NCBI RefSeq assembly: GCF_012035195.1
Contig: NZ_JAAVJH010000001.1
Span: forward strand, 372,001 to 436,000
DNA: 64,000 bases
Direction: 5' to 3'
Origin: Sphingomonas corticis
GTDB taxonomy: Bacteria; Pseudomonadota; Alphaproteobacteria; Sphingomonadales; Sphingomonadaceae
A program made the position numbers and the translations under genes. The stretch's first letter is position 1, and each line of letters opens with the position of its first letter. Shown here one piece after another: positions 27,396-38,757 of the stretch. The notes beneath the pieces are model-generated. The model saw only the letters and a list, made by a program, of their open reading frames with translations, did not search any database and was not told the DNA's origin.

Positions 27396-27704
27396 TTAGG
27401 CGAGCTTGATCTCGACGTCAACACCGGCCGCGAGGTCCAGCTTCATCAGCGCGTCGACCGTCTGCGGCGTCGGCTGCACGATGTCGAGCATGCGCTTGTA
27501 GGTGCGCACCTCGAACTGCTCGCGCGACTTCTTGTCGATGTGCGGGCCGCGGTTGACCGTGAACTTCTCGATGCGGGTCGGCAGCGGGATCGGGCCGCGG
27601 ATCAGTGCGCCGGTGCGACGGGCGGTGTCGGCGATGTCGCCGGTCGCCTGGTCGAGCACGCGATGGTCGAACGCCTTCAGGCGAATGCGGATGTTGGTGT
27701 CCAT
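27396..27704 (-). CDS. rpsJ: 30S ribosomal protein S10 (NusE)
   Basis: A 102-residue S10, which also acts in transcription antitermination as NusE. It starts [21 protein letters not shown] and has [30 protein letters not shown] as core. It is the first gene of the S10 operon proper. The region upstream to the tuf terminator (27705-27870) contains GC hairpins such as CCCCCGCTGGTGGGGG but no clear sigma-70 promoter. Confidence 0.98.
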   Translation of the reverse strand: MDTNIRIRLKAFDHRVLDQATGDIADTARRTGALIRGPIPLPTRIEKFTVNRGPHIDKKSREQFEVRTYKRMLDIVQPTPQTVDALMKLDLAAGVDVEIKLA

Positions 27705-27870
27705 GTTACCCTACCGATGCTGTCCACGCCCCCGGCCGTCACCCCGCCCGCTTGAAGAGCGGGGGCTCGTGCCGCAGGCGGATGCCGGCGGGATGAGATC
27801 CCCCACCAGCGGGGGACGACGGAGAAAGAGCGAAGGTCTCTAGATCTCGAAGTGGCGCCGCTTAGCGGTG

Positions 27871-27920
27871 CCCTCATTAAAAGGCAACCGCCCGCCGCAC
27901 CTTTTCGGTGCGACGGGCGG
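27871..27920 (-). terminator. tuf terminator
   Basis: On the minus strand CCGCCCGTCGCACC and GTGCGGCGGGCGG form a near-perfect 13-bp stem with a GAAAAG loop, followed by TTGCCTTTTAAT. It begins 36 bases after the tuf stop and is the most convincing intrinsic terminator of the window, separating tuf from the S10 operon. Confidence 0.85.
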
Positions 27921-27955
27921 AACCTTTCGCGACGAACCGCTCGCGCGGCCGCGGC

Positions 27956-29149
<1,194 letters not shown>

Positions 29150-29347
29150 GTTTCTTCCTCTACAGCGCGCCGCCTGGAAGCCGGCGGGCCGCGTGATCTC
29201 GAATCGACTATGAAAAGGGGTCGCCCCCTAAGCGCAAGAAGCCGGGCGTCGCCGCCCAGCCCCTACGAGGCCGCGCACATAGCGAGCCACGGCGGGGTGC
29301 GCAAGACGGTTGAGCGCCATCCAGATGTCGGCACACGGGAACGCGCG

Positions 29348-29923
29348 TCAGGCGAGGAGGAACCCGGTCTCGACGCTCAGGCCCGGGATGGCGATGGATA
29401 TCAGGTCGCTCCCGAACGCCACCTCGCTCTTCACGCCGTACCCTTCGGCACCGGGCTGCGCGTGGATCACCATCCGTGCGGCATCCAGATCGACCACCCA
29501 ATATTCCGGAATGCCCGCGGCGGCATACAGAGCGGCCTTGCGACCGAGATCGACGGCGAGGATGGAACTGGCGACCTCCACCGCAAGAAGGACCGTGTCG
29601 CCCGGCATGAAGCGGGAGCCCTTGTAGCTCGAAACGACGATATCCGGTTCTGGCACGCTGTCGTCTGCGACGACCACCGATACTGCGATGATGGTGATCA
29701 GGTCGGGACGCAGCGTCTTGAGGTGCGATCGTATCTGAAAGCCAAGCTCCGTCTTCGCGACGCCGTGACGGGTGGTTTGCGGACTCATGGTGTAGATGTC
29801 CCCGTCGATCAGCTCGGCCTTGCGCACGTCCTGGAGCGCGCCGCCTTCGTGCAGGACCTCGAAGTCGGATGCGCGCAGGCGGTGTCCCTGATGCGCCTCG
29901 GCAAGAAGGGCGGGAGCGTTCAT
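29348..29923 (-). CDS. Uma2 family (DUF820) endonuclease-like protein, second copy
   Basis: A 191-residue Uma2/DUF820 protein. In order: LRASDFEVLHEGG, KAELIDGDIYTMSPQTTRHG, VPEPDIVVSSYKG (acidic site), LLAVEVASSILAVDLGRKAALYAAAG (E...D...K of the nuclease-like core) and IPEYWVVDLDAARM. The ATG at 29923 gives the family length; the upstream continuation is Arg/Pro-rich. It lies between fusA (about 190 bp and a terminator upstream) and tuf (about 200 bp downstream), so it appears to be its own transcription unit. It is clearly divergent from the copy between adk and rpsM. Biological role unknown. Confidence 0.85.
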   Translation of the reverse strand: MNAPALLAEAHQGHRLRASDFEVLHEGGALQDVRKAELIDGDIYTMSPQTTRHGVAKTELGFQIRSHLKTLRPDLITIIAVSVVVADDSVPEPDIVVSSYKGSRFMPGDTVLLAVEVASSILAVDLGRKAALYAAAGIPEYWVVDLDAARMVIHAQPGAEGYGVKSEVAFGSDLISIAIPGLSVETGFLLA

Positions 29924-29966
29924 GGCGCCAGGATAACGCGCGACAACGCGGGACGGAAGCGGACGC

Positions 29967-30003
29967 GAAAAGGCCCGCCCCCGGCGTGGGGACGGGCCTT
30001 TCG
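29967..30003 (-). terminator. fusA terminator
   Basis: AAAAGGCCCG and CGGGCCTTT enclose a GC-rich interior (CCCCCGGCGTGGGG), giving a stem that reads as a terminator on the minus strand with a CCTTTTCG end. It lies about 115 bases after the fusA stop and separates fusA from the Uma2 gene and tuf. Confidence 0.75.
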
Positions 30004-30116
30004 GTTCTCGCGGGCCGACGCGGGAGCAAGTCCCGCTTCGCCGAAGCAGTGGCATGCGCCCGAGCCCGGCCGGCCCTGCGGCCTCTCGGGGCCAAGCAGA
30101 CTTGGCCTCGTGCGCC

Positions 30117-32210
<2,094 letters not shown>

Positions 32211-32316
32211 GGTCGGGCTTCCTTAGCGATGTGGGGAGCGCAGCGTTATCGGCCGGCTCCCCACGATATAGGTCAGTTTTGCGACGCTTCCAAGACGGAC
32301 CGCGCCGGCATCGCGG

Positions 32317-32787
32317 TTACCAGCGATAGTGGCTGAACGCGCGGTTCGCCTCCGCCATGCGGTGCGTGTCCTCGCGCTTCTTCACCGCGTTGCCGCGGTT
32401 GTTCGACGCGTCGAGCAGCTCGCCCGACAGGCGCGACGACATGGTGTTCTCGCTGCGGCTGCGCGCCGCCGAGATCAGCCAGCGGATCGCCAGCGCCTGC
32501 GCGCGCTCCGGACGGACCTCGACCGGCACCTGGTAGGTCGCACCGCCGACGCGGCGGCTGCGGACCTCGATGCCCGGCTTGATGTTGTTCAGCGCATCGT
32601 GGAACACGCCGATCGGCTCGCGCTTGGCACGGGTCTCGACGGTCTCCAGCGCGGAATAGACGATGCCTTCCGCGACCGACTTCTTGCCGTCCAGCATCAC
32701 GCTGTTCATGAACTTCGACAGGACCACGTCACCATAGACGGGGTCGGGCAGGATTTCCCGCTTCTCGGGACGACGACGACGAGCCAT
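32317..32787 (-). CDS. rpsG: 30S ribosomal protein S7
   Basis: A 156-residue S7: [28 protein letters not shown] at the start and [12 protein letters not shown] at the end. S7 nucleates assembly of the 30S head and contacts the E-site tRNA. In E. coli it represses the str operon by binding the rpsL-rpsG spacer. Here that 98-bp spacer contains two hairpins, one of them part of a repeated element. Confidence 0.98.
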   Translation of the reverse strand: MARRRRPEKREILPDPVYGDVVLSKFMNSVMLDGKKSVAEGIVYSALETVETRAKREPIGVFHDALNNIKPGIEVRSRRVGGATYQVPVEVRPERAQALAIRWLISAARSRSENTMSSRLSGELLDASNNRGNAVKKREDTHRMAEANRAFSHYRW

Positions 32788-32849
32788 CTGGACTTCCTTG
32801 CTTCTTCAGCTGTTCCGGAACCCGTCCGGGGCTTACTTTTGATTCTGGA

Positions 32850-32887
32850 CCCCGGCCTGCGCCGGGGCGATCGGCCGGCGGCCGATC
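32850..32887. repeat. Double hairpin in the rpsL-rpsG spacer
   Basis: CCCCGGC/GCCGGGG (32850-32867) and GATCGGCC/GGCCGATC (32869-32887) stand side by side, the second touching the rpsL stop. The first is the same CCCCGGC-type palindrome seen at 17537-17623. The location coincides with where S7 binds the str mRNA in E. coli, but no sequence homology to that operator was recognised. Confidence 0.5.
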
Positions 32888-33257
32888 ACTTCGGACGCTT
32901 GGCGCCGTACTTCGAGCGGGACTGACGGCGGTCCTTTACGCCCTGCGTGTCGAGCACGCCGCGCAGCACATGGTAGCGCACGCCCGGAAGGTCGCGCACG
33001 CGGCCGCCGCGGATCAGCACCACCGAGTGCTCCTGCAGGTTGTGGCCCTCGCCCGGGATGTAGCTGATGACCTCGCGCTGGTTGGTCAGGCGGACCTTGG
33101 CCACCTTGCGCAACGCCGAGTTCGGCTTCTTCGGCGTGGTCGTGTAGACACGGGTGCAGACGCCGCGCTTCTGCGGGTTCTGCTCCATCGCAGGGACCTT
33201 GGACTTGGCCTTCTGCAATTCGCGGCCCTTGCGGACCAGCTGGTTGATCGTCGGCAT
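32886..33257 (-). CDS. rpsL: 30S ribosomal protein S12 (Arg at position 88)
   Basis: A 123-residue S12, which controls decoding accuracy. It has [36 protein letters not shown] (Lys43 present, split at the centre) and [27 protein letters not shown]. Position 88 (counting Met) is Arg where E. coli has Lys; Lys-to-Arg at this site is a classical streptomycin-resistance change. The rest of the sequence looks normal. It is the first gene of the str operon, with a consensus-like promoter 160 bp upstream. The ATG at 33257 is the conserved start; four further codons upstream are open. Confidence 0.98.
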   Translation of the reverse strand: MPTINQLVRKGRELQKAKSKVPAMEQNPQKRGVCTRVYTTTPKKPNSALRKVAKVRLTNQREVISYIPGEGHNLQEHSVVLIRGGRVRDLPGVRYHVLRGVLDTQGVKDRRQSRSKYGAKRPK

Positions 33258-33416
33258 TGAAGCCTTCACCTTTCAAAGGGTTACTTTGCTGGAGCCTAAC
33301 AAGCCAAGGAATACGAAAAGGACCGTGCGGACGCCCGTTTCCGGTCGCCGGCGGCCCTGATGCATCCAGCAATGTTCAAGCGTGCCCGACGGAGTCGCCT
33401 CCTCCGAACGGGCGGC

Positions 33417-33445
33417 GCTATACCGCCGCGCCGCGGCGTGGTCAA
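33417..33445 (-). promoter_or_regulatory. Promoter-like site of the str operon
   Basis: Minus strand: TTGACC (33445-33440), a 17-base spacer, TATAGC (33422-33417). Both hexamers match sigma-70 consensus at five and four positions respectively, with ideal spacing. The predicted leader to rpsL is about 150 nt. It starts 8 bases past the end of the DUF3140 gene. Confidence 0.75.
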
Positions 33446-33452
33446 TCGGCCG

Positions 33453-33797
33453 CTACTTCAGCGGGTCGTGGCCCCAGTTCATCAGCGAGTAGCGCCAGTC
33501 GCTGTGCTCCTTGTCCGTCGCCGGGCCGCCCTGCTTCAGGTGGCGGTGAACGTAGCCGACCACCTTGCGCATGTGCGCGTAATCGTCGTCGGTGAGGTCC
33601 GCCTTCTTCGTCCGCTTCAGCTCGACGATCCGGCGGCCCGACTTGTGCCCGACGCTCTCCCCGGCGCCCTGCCCGTCCTCGCCCTTCCAGCCGACGCGCT
33701 TGCTGTCGTCGGTGTCGAGCCACTTGTCCAGCTCCGCGGGGGCCATGTTGACGGCGTCGGCGAAATCCTTCGCGGTCCGGTCGTGATCCTCTGCCAT
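33453..33797 (-). CDS. DUF3140 family protein
   Basis: A 114-residue protein matching DUF3140: KDFADAVNMAPAELDKWLDTDDSKRVGWK near the start (split as DAVNMAPAELDKWL and SKRVGWK), SVGHKSGRRIVELKRTKKADLTDDD in the middle, and VHRHLKQGGP with SDWRYSLMNWGHDPLK at the end. It is soluble and highly charged, with no signal peptide. Family members are small, widespread in Actinobacteria and Proteobacteria, and of unknown function; the helical, basic character has led some to suspect DNA binding. It sits alone, 30 bp after the amidohydrolase gene. Confidence 0.85.
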   Translation of the reverse strand: MAEDHDRTAKDFADAVNMAPAELDKWLDTDDSKRVGWKGEDGQGAGESVGHKSGRRIVELKRTKKADLTDDDYAHMRKVVGYVHRHLKQGGPATDKEHSDWRYSLMNWGHDPLK

Positions 33798-33827
33798 GCG
33801 TGCTGAACGAGCCGGCGCCCGCGCGGT

Positions 33828-35099
33828 TCAATCCACCCGCTCGCCGCCCTTCACCACCGCCACCGGGCGCTCCAGCACGGTGACGTCGGCCAGCGGATTC
33901 CCCCTCACCGCCACCATGTCGCCGAACCGGCCGGTCGCGATCGCGCCCACGTCCTTCTCCCGTCCCAGCGCCTGTGCGGCATTCCACGTCGCGCTGCGGA
34001 TCGCCTCCGCCGGCGTCAGGCCGAACCGGACCATGACGGCGAACTGCCGGGCATTGTCGCCATGCGGGTAGACGCCCGCGTCGGTCGAGTAGATCATGCG
34101 CGCGCCCGCCCGCGCCGCCTTGCGGAAATTCTCGCGCTGGAGCGTGCCGACCGCGCGTTCCTTCGCGATGTTCTCCGGCAGGACGCCGTTCTTCTCGCCT
34201 TCCGCCAGCGTGTAGTCGGTGTTGTAGACGTCGAAGCCGAGCCAGGTACCGCGCTCCTTCGCCAGCCGGATGCCCTCGTCGTCGATGAAGCTGACGTGCT
34301 CGATCGTGTCGATGCCGGCGCGGATCGCGGCCCTGATCCCCTCGGCCCCGTGCGCGTGCGCCGCCGTCTTCAGCTTCCAGAAGTGCGCCTCCTCCGCCAC
34401 CGCCCGCAGCTCGTCCTCGCGCAGCTGCTGGACGCCGGGTTCGGTGTTGCGGCTAAACACGCCGCCGGTCGCGCACACCTTGATGACCTCCGCCCCGTAC
34501 TTGCGCTGCTCGCGCACGCGCTTCCTCAGTTCGTCGGGCGTGTCGCCCACGGCGGGCGACACCGCCTTGAACGACGGGGGCAGATAGGTCTGGTCGCAAT
34601 GGCCGCCGCTGGCGCCGAGCGCATGGGCCGCGGGCACGATGCGCGGTCCCTGCACCCAGCCGCCGTCGATCGCCTGCTTGATGCCGACATCCCCGTAGCC
34701 GTCCGAACCGACGTTGCGGACGGTGGTGAAGCCGGCGCGAAGCGTGCGCTCCGCGTTGCCGACGCCCTGCGCGATCCAGAAGCTGTCGGTGAACTGCAGG
34801 CTGCTGTAGCCGCCGTAGCGGGCATTGCTGGTCAGATGGACGTGCATGTCGATCAACCCGGGAACGAGCGTGACGTCGCCCAGGTCGATCCGCTCCGCAT
34901 CCGCCGGGGTCGCCGCGGGCGCATCGCCGCGGGTGGCAATGGCGGCGATGCGGCCATCGGTGACGACGACGACCGGATTGGCGAGCAGCGCGCCCTTCTC
35001 CACGTCGAGCATCCGCGCGGCGGTGACGACGCTGGTCTTCGCCGCGGCGGGCACGGCCGCGCAGGCGGCGGACGCGAGGATGACGGCGCGCAGTCTCAT
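33828..35099 (-). CDS. Exported amidohydrolase (imidazolonepropionase-like)
   Basis: A 423-residue metal-dependent hydrolase with a signal peptide (residues 1-20, ending AAVPAAA). Metal and catalytic residues are in place: HxH at 86/88 (GLIDMHVHLT), Lys207 (EVIKVCATGG, the likely carbamylated lysine), His250 (AAHAHGAEG), His268 (TIEHVSF) and Asp340 (YSTDAG). Related exported enzymes hydrolyse dipeptides such as Xaa-Pro or Xaa-Arg/Lys, but substrate cannot be fixed here. The ATG at 35099 has an AGGGGGAATG-type ribosome-binding site. It is divergent from the GFA-family gene, sharing a 58-bp promoter region. Confidence 0.88.
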   Translation of the reverse strand: MRLRAVILASAACAAVPAAAKTSVVTAARMLDVEKGALLANPVVVVTDGRIAAIATRGDAPAATPADAERIDLGDVTLVPGLIDMHVHLTSNARYGGYSSLQFTDSFWIAQGVGNAERTLRAGFTTVRNVGSDGYGDVGIKQAIDGGWVQGPRIVPAAHALGASGGHCDQTYLPPSFKAVSPAVGDTPDELRKRVREQRKYGAEVIKVCATGGVFSRNTEPGVQQLREDELRAVAEEAHFWKLKTAAHAHGAEGIRAAIRAGIDTIEHVSFIDDEGIRLAKERGTWLGFDVYNTDYTLAEGEKNGVLPENIAKERAVGTLQRENFRKAARAGARMIYSTDAGVYPHGDNARQFAVMVRFGLTPAEAIRSATWNAAQALGREKDVGAIATGRFGDMVAVRGNPLADVTVLERPVAVVKGGERVD

Positions 35100-35157
35100 A
35101 TGGCATTCCCCCTTCGACAGCGGCGATCCTTCACCAGATGCGCCGGGGAGAAAAGCG

Positions 35158-35619
35158 ATGAATCCAGGCCAGCTGCCAATGGAGGGCGGGTGCCGCTGCG
35201 GCGCGGTCCGCTTCCGCGTGGACGCGGCGCCGCTGCTGACGATGGCGTGCCATTGCACGGGGTGCCAGCGGATGACGGCGAGCGCCTTCTCGCTCTCCGT
35301 CGCGGTGCCGACCGCCGCGTTCGACGTGACGGCGGGCGAGACCGTGATCGGCGGCCTGCACGGCGCGCAATTGCACCATCACCATTGCGACCGCTGCAAG
35401 AGCTGGCTGTTCACGCGGATCGACCCCGATCCCGGTTTCGTCAACGTGCGCGCGACGATGCTGGACGACGCGTGCTGGTACGTGCCGTTCGTCGAGACCT
35501 TCACCAGCGAGGCGCTGCCCTGGGCCAGCACGCCCGCCCGCCACTCCTACGCCGGCTTTCCGCCGATGGAGCAATTTCCTGCGCTGCTCGCCGAGTACGC
35601 AGGATCGACTAGCGCCTGA
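35158..35619 (+). CDS. GFA/CENP-V-fold zinc protein
   Basis: A 153-residue protein of the glutathione-dependent formaldehyde-activating (GFA) family. Zinc-binding cysteines are arranged as in the fold: GGCRCGAV (Cys12, Cys14), ACHCTGCQ (Cys31, Cys33, Cys36) and HCDRCKSW. Most members do not act on formaldehyde and have no known substrate. The start at 35158 is preceded by GGGGAGAA. Its last 11 bases overlap the 3' end of the convergent Pro/Ala-rich protein gene. Confidence 0.85.
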   Translation: MNPGQLPMEGGCRCGAVRFRVDAAPLLTMACHCTGCQRMTASAFSLSVAVPTAAFDVTAGETVIGGLHGAQLHHHHCDRCKSWLFTRIDPDPGFVNVRATMLDDACWYVPFVETFTSEALPWASTPARHSYAGFPPMEQFPALLAEYAGSTSA

Positions 35620-36763
35620 CCGATAGGACGTGCGGGCGCACGCCCACCGCGTCGTGCATCCGCGCGGGCGCGTCGAGGAAGAAGGGCGCCAGCTTGTCCG
35701 CCCCTTCCCGCTCGACCCCCAGCGCGAACGCGGTGGCGGTCACGCCCGCCTCGCCGTCGGTCACGTAGCGGGCGCCGAGCGCGGCGACGGGGACGAACAT
35801 CGCGCGATCGGCGACGGTCATCACGTTGATGTCGGCGCGCGGCAGCGTGGCGATGGCGGCCATCGCGCGCTCCTCCCCCGGCGCGAGCGAGAAAGGCGCG
35901 GCGATGGCGCGGGCGGCCGCGTCGGTGGCCACCGCCTCCAGCTCCGCTTCCTGGTCGGCGCGCGCGCTGAGCAGCCGCAGGACGACGCGCACGTCCTCCG
36001 CCGCCGCCTCTCCCTCGTTGCGGACGATCACCTCGGCGTCAAGCGTGGCGGTGAGCAGGTTCATCCCCGCCCGGCGCGGGCGCAGCTCCAGCGCGATCCA
36101 GGCGCGCGGCGGGGCGGCGGGTGACGGGGCGGCGGGTGACGGGGCGGCGGGTGACGGGGCGGAGCTCGCGACCGGTGCGCGCGGTGCCGCCGGCCTCGAC
36201 GCCTCCACCTGCTCCGTCACGACGGGGACGGGGTGGGGGTCGGGATCGGCGGCGCGCCGTCGCCGCCGCGCCGCCAGCGCCACCAGCACCAGCGCGATCA
36301 GCAGCCCGCCGACCGTCGGCAACATCCACGGCGACCCGCGTTCCGGCGGAATCGGCAGCGCGGTGGCGGGCCGCCCCCCGGCGAGCGTTGACGGCGCCGG
36401 CGCGAGTGCGGCGACGGTGGCAGGCGTCGTCAGCGTCGGTGCGGGGGCGGCCGCACCGGGTGACGGCGGCGATTCGGGCGTTGCTGACGGCGTGGGCGTG
36501 GGCGTCGGCGTCGGCGTCGGGCGCTCCCGCGGCGTCGCGGCGGCAAGCGGCGCGGGAGCCGCGCGCGTCGGTGTCAGCGCCGGCGTCGGCGTGGGTGTCG
36601 GCAGCGTGATCGCGATCGGCGGGGGAACCGCGCTCGCCGCGGGAGGCAGCGCGACGGCGGGTGTCGGCGATGGCGTGGGCGAGACGGTCGCCACCGGCAC
36701 GTCCTGCGTCGGAGCGGGGGTGGCGAGTGCGGCGGCGAGCAGGAGCGGAAGTCGCGAGGGCAT
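35609..36763 (-). CDS. Pro/Ala-rich single-span membrane protein, paralog A
   Basis: A 384-residue protein of unknown function. In order: a signal peptide (1-18), about 115 residues rich in Pro, Thr and Ala with TPTPTPTPTP runs, a membrane span at about 150-168 followed by a strong stop-transfer ARRRRRA, a second Pro/Ala linker with three tandem SPAAP units (from a 15-bp DNA repeat), and a C-terminal beta-rich domain of about 160 residues. That domain shares WIALELRPRRAGMNL, AAEDVRVVLRLLSA and the overall pattern with the protein at 39404-40696. The topology puts the Pro-rich stalk outside and the folded domain inside. It lies 46 bp after the ester hydrolase gene on the same strand. Confidence 0.75.
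   Translation of the reverse strand: MPSRLPLLLAAALATPAPTQDVPVATVSPTPSPTPAVALPPAASAVPPPIAITLPTPTPTPALTPTRAAPAPLAAATPRERPTPTPTPTPTPSATPESPPSPGAAAPAPTLTTPATVAALAPAPSTLAGGRPATALPIPPERGSPWMLPTVGGLLIALVLVALAARRRRRAADPDPHPVPVVTEQVEASRPAAPRAPVASSAPSPAAPSPAAPSPAAPPRAWIALELRPRRAGMNLLTATLDAEVIVRNEGEAAAEDVRVVLRLLSARADQEAELEAVATDAAARAIAAPFSLAPGEERAMAAIATLPRADINVMTVADRAMFVPVAALGARYVTDGEAGVTATAFALGVEREGADKLAPFFLDAPARMHDAVGVRPHVLSVRR
36113..36162. repeat. Three tandem 15-bp repeats in paralog A
   Basis: The 15-bp unit GGCGGGTGACGGGGC occurs about three times in tandem and encodes the SPAAP repeats of the overlapping minus-strand gene. The identity of the copies suggests recent slippage expansion. Copy number may vary between strains. 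Confidence 0.8.
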
Positions 36764-36809
36764 GGCGCGTTGCGCTACCCCCGCGAGCGTGAACGTCAAC
36801 TGTCCCGTC

Positions 36810-38747
36810 CTATCGCGCCCCTGACGCGGACGCCGCCACCGCCGCCTGATCCACCGGCACGATGGGCAGTTCGACCGCGCTGGCGCTCGCCCCGCCTCGC
36901 TCGATCGTCACCGTGGCGGCCTTGTAGTCCTGCGGACGGGCGAGGAAGATGTTCGGCACGTACGTCTGCGGATTGCGATCGTAGAGCGGGAAAAGGCTGG
37001 ACTGCACCTGCACCATGATGCGGTGCCCCGGCTGGAACACGTGGTTCACCGTGGGCAGGCGGAAGCGATAGCGCTGCACCCTGCCAGCCGGGATCGCGCT
37101 CGGCTTCGCGAAGCTGTCGCGATACCGGCCGCGGAAGATGTCGAGGCTGATCGGCAGTTGATAGCCGCCCATCTTCGGGTCGGTCGCGTTCGCCGCCGGA
37201 TAGACGTCGATGATCTTCACGACGAAGTCGCCGTCCGTCCCGGTCGTGCGCGCGAACAGGTTCGCGAAGGGCGCGCCGGACACGCGAACCGCCTGCGTCA
37301 GCGGCGCGGTCTGATAGGTGAGCACGTCGGGGCGGCCATCGGCGTGGCGCTGGTCGCTGACCAGCCAGTCGCCCCAGCGACCGTCGTCGAAGTTCACCGG
37401 CCGCGGCAGATGCGGCACCGGCTTGGCGGGATCGGACACGTAGCGGTCCCCGCCCTGCCCGCCCCGCGCGAAACCGAGCGCGCCGTCCGCCTGGAGGAAG
37501 AGGGGCGTCAGCGGCGCGGCGCATCCCGCCTCGCACGCCAGCGGCCATTGCGACAGACGGTCCCACCGGTTCTCGCCCGTGTTGTAGATCGCGGCGACCG
37601 GCAGGTTCGCCGCCGGGCTGCCGGGCTTCAGATACTGGTCGAACAGCGGCAGCACCATGTCGTCGCGGAATTGCGCGGCGGTGTCGCCGTTCCACTGGAA
37701 GGGGCCAAGCGAGCGCCCCTCGCGATTCACCTGGCTGTGTCGCCACGGCCCCATCACGAGGAAGTTGTTGCCGGTCTTGCCCTTGGCCTTCAGCGCCTCC
37801 CACGCGGTGATCGCGCCGTACATGTCCTCCTGATCCCACAGCCCCTGTTCCCAGATCGTCGGCACGTCCGAGGGGTTGGCGGCGAGCAGCTTGTCCAGTG
37901 CCTGCCCCTGCCAATAGGCGTCGTAGGCCGGGTGGCTGACGAACCGCTTCCAGAACGGCAGCTGGTCATAGCCCGACTTCTTCGCCCAATCGCCGGCCGA
38001 GCCGGTGCGGAAATTGTCGTAATCGTCCCAGCCGCCAGACGGCGGCGCCTTGCCCGCGCCCTTGTAGCCGGTCTGCGACCCGATCCAGCCGATGTTGGCC
38101 AGGCGGAAGGCGCCGTAATGGTACCAGTCGTCGCCCATCCAGCCGTCGATCATCGGACTTTCCGGCGCGGCGACCTTCAGCGCCGGGTGCGGCTTCAGCA
38201 GCGCCATGACCACGGTGAAGCCCTCGTACGACGAGCCGATCATGCCGACGCGGCCGTTGCTTTCCGGCAGGTTGGCCTTGTTCACCAGCCAGTCGATCGT
38301 GTCCCAGGCGTCCGTGGTGTGATCGACGGCGGTGGGGTTGAGCGGACCGATCGGCGGTCGCGTGACGACATAGTCGCCCTCCGACCCGTACTTGCCGCGC
38401 ACGTCCTGGTAGACGCGGATGTAGCCGCCCTTCACGAACCCCTCGTCGGCGAGCGGCAGCGCATTCAGCATCGACGGGCTGTCGCTGCGATTGGCGCGGC
38501 CGGCGGCGTTGTAGGGCGTGCGCGTCAGCACGATGGGCGCGTCCTTCACGCCCTTGGGCACGACGATGACGGTGTACAGCTTCGTGCCGTCGCGCATCGG
38601 CACCATGACGACGCGCTTGTCGTAATCGTAGCCGACCTTCGGCGGGGAGAAGGCGGCGGGGATGTCGCCCGCCGGCGCGGGTGCCTGCTGCTGCGCGGCA
38701 AGCGGCGCGGCAACGGCCGCCGCGGCAAGAAGAAGATACGCCTTCAC
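36810..38747 (-). CDS. Exported alpha-amino-acid ester hydrolase (CocE/NonD family)
   Basis: A 645-residue alpha/beta hydrolase with an N-terminal signal peptide (1-18, ending AAPLAAQ) and a C-terminal jelly-roll (X-Pro dipeptidyl-peptidase C-terminal) domain. The nucleophile is Ser173 in GSSYEG. The other triad residues are Asp305 in LWDQED and His337 in GPWRHS. The carboxylate cluster that defines alpha-amino-acid ester hydrolases is intact: Asp207 (GDDWYHYG), Glu307 and Asp308. Such enzymes hydrolyse esters, and beta-lactams, bearing an alpha-amino group, and are known for ampicillin synthesis; the natural role is unclear. It is 10 bp downstream of the PagL-like gene, so cotranscription is likely. 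Confidence 0.9.
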   Translation of the reverse strand: MKAYLLLAAAAVAAPLAAQQQAPAPAGDIPAAFSPPKVGYDYDKRVVMVPMRDGTKLYTVIVVPKGVKDAPIVLTRTPYNAAGRANRSDSPSMLNALPLADEGFVKGGYIRVYQDVRGKYGSEGDYVVTRPPIGPLNPTAVDHTTDAWDTIDWLVNKANLPESNGRVGMIGSSYEGFTVVMALLKPHPALKVAAPESPMIDGWMGDDWYHYGAFRLANIGWIGSQTGYKGAGKAPPSGGWDDYDNFRTGSAGDWAKKSGYDQLPFWKRFVSHPAYDAYWQGQALDKLLAANPSDVPTIWEQGLWDQEDMYGAITAWEALKAKGKTGNNFLVMGPWRHSQVNREGRSLGPFQWNGDTAAQFRDDMVLPLFDQYLKPGSPAANLPVAAIYNTGENRWDRLSQWPLACEAGCAAPLTPLFLQADGALGFARGGQGGDRYVSDPAKPVPHLPRPVNFDDGRWGDWLVSDQRHADGRPDVLTYQTAPLTQAVRVSGAPFANLFARTTGTDGDFVVKIIDVYPAANATDPKMGGYQLPISLDIFRGRYRDSFAKPSAIPAGRVQRYRFRLPTVNHVFQPGHRIMVQVQSSLFPLYDRNPQTYVPNIFLARPQDYKAATVTIERGGASASAVELPIVPVDQAAVAASASGAR

Positions 38748-38757
38748 ATCGATTCTC

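Noticed and set aside
36113..36162. Short tandem repeats as a CRISPR array
   Set aside because: Units are contiguous 15-mers within a coding region, without spacers.
35609..36763. Pro-rich paralog as a TonB protein
   Set aside because: The Pro-rich stalk recalls TonB, but the span is in the middle, there is a cleavable signal peptide, and the C-terminal domain does not show TonB motifs.
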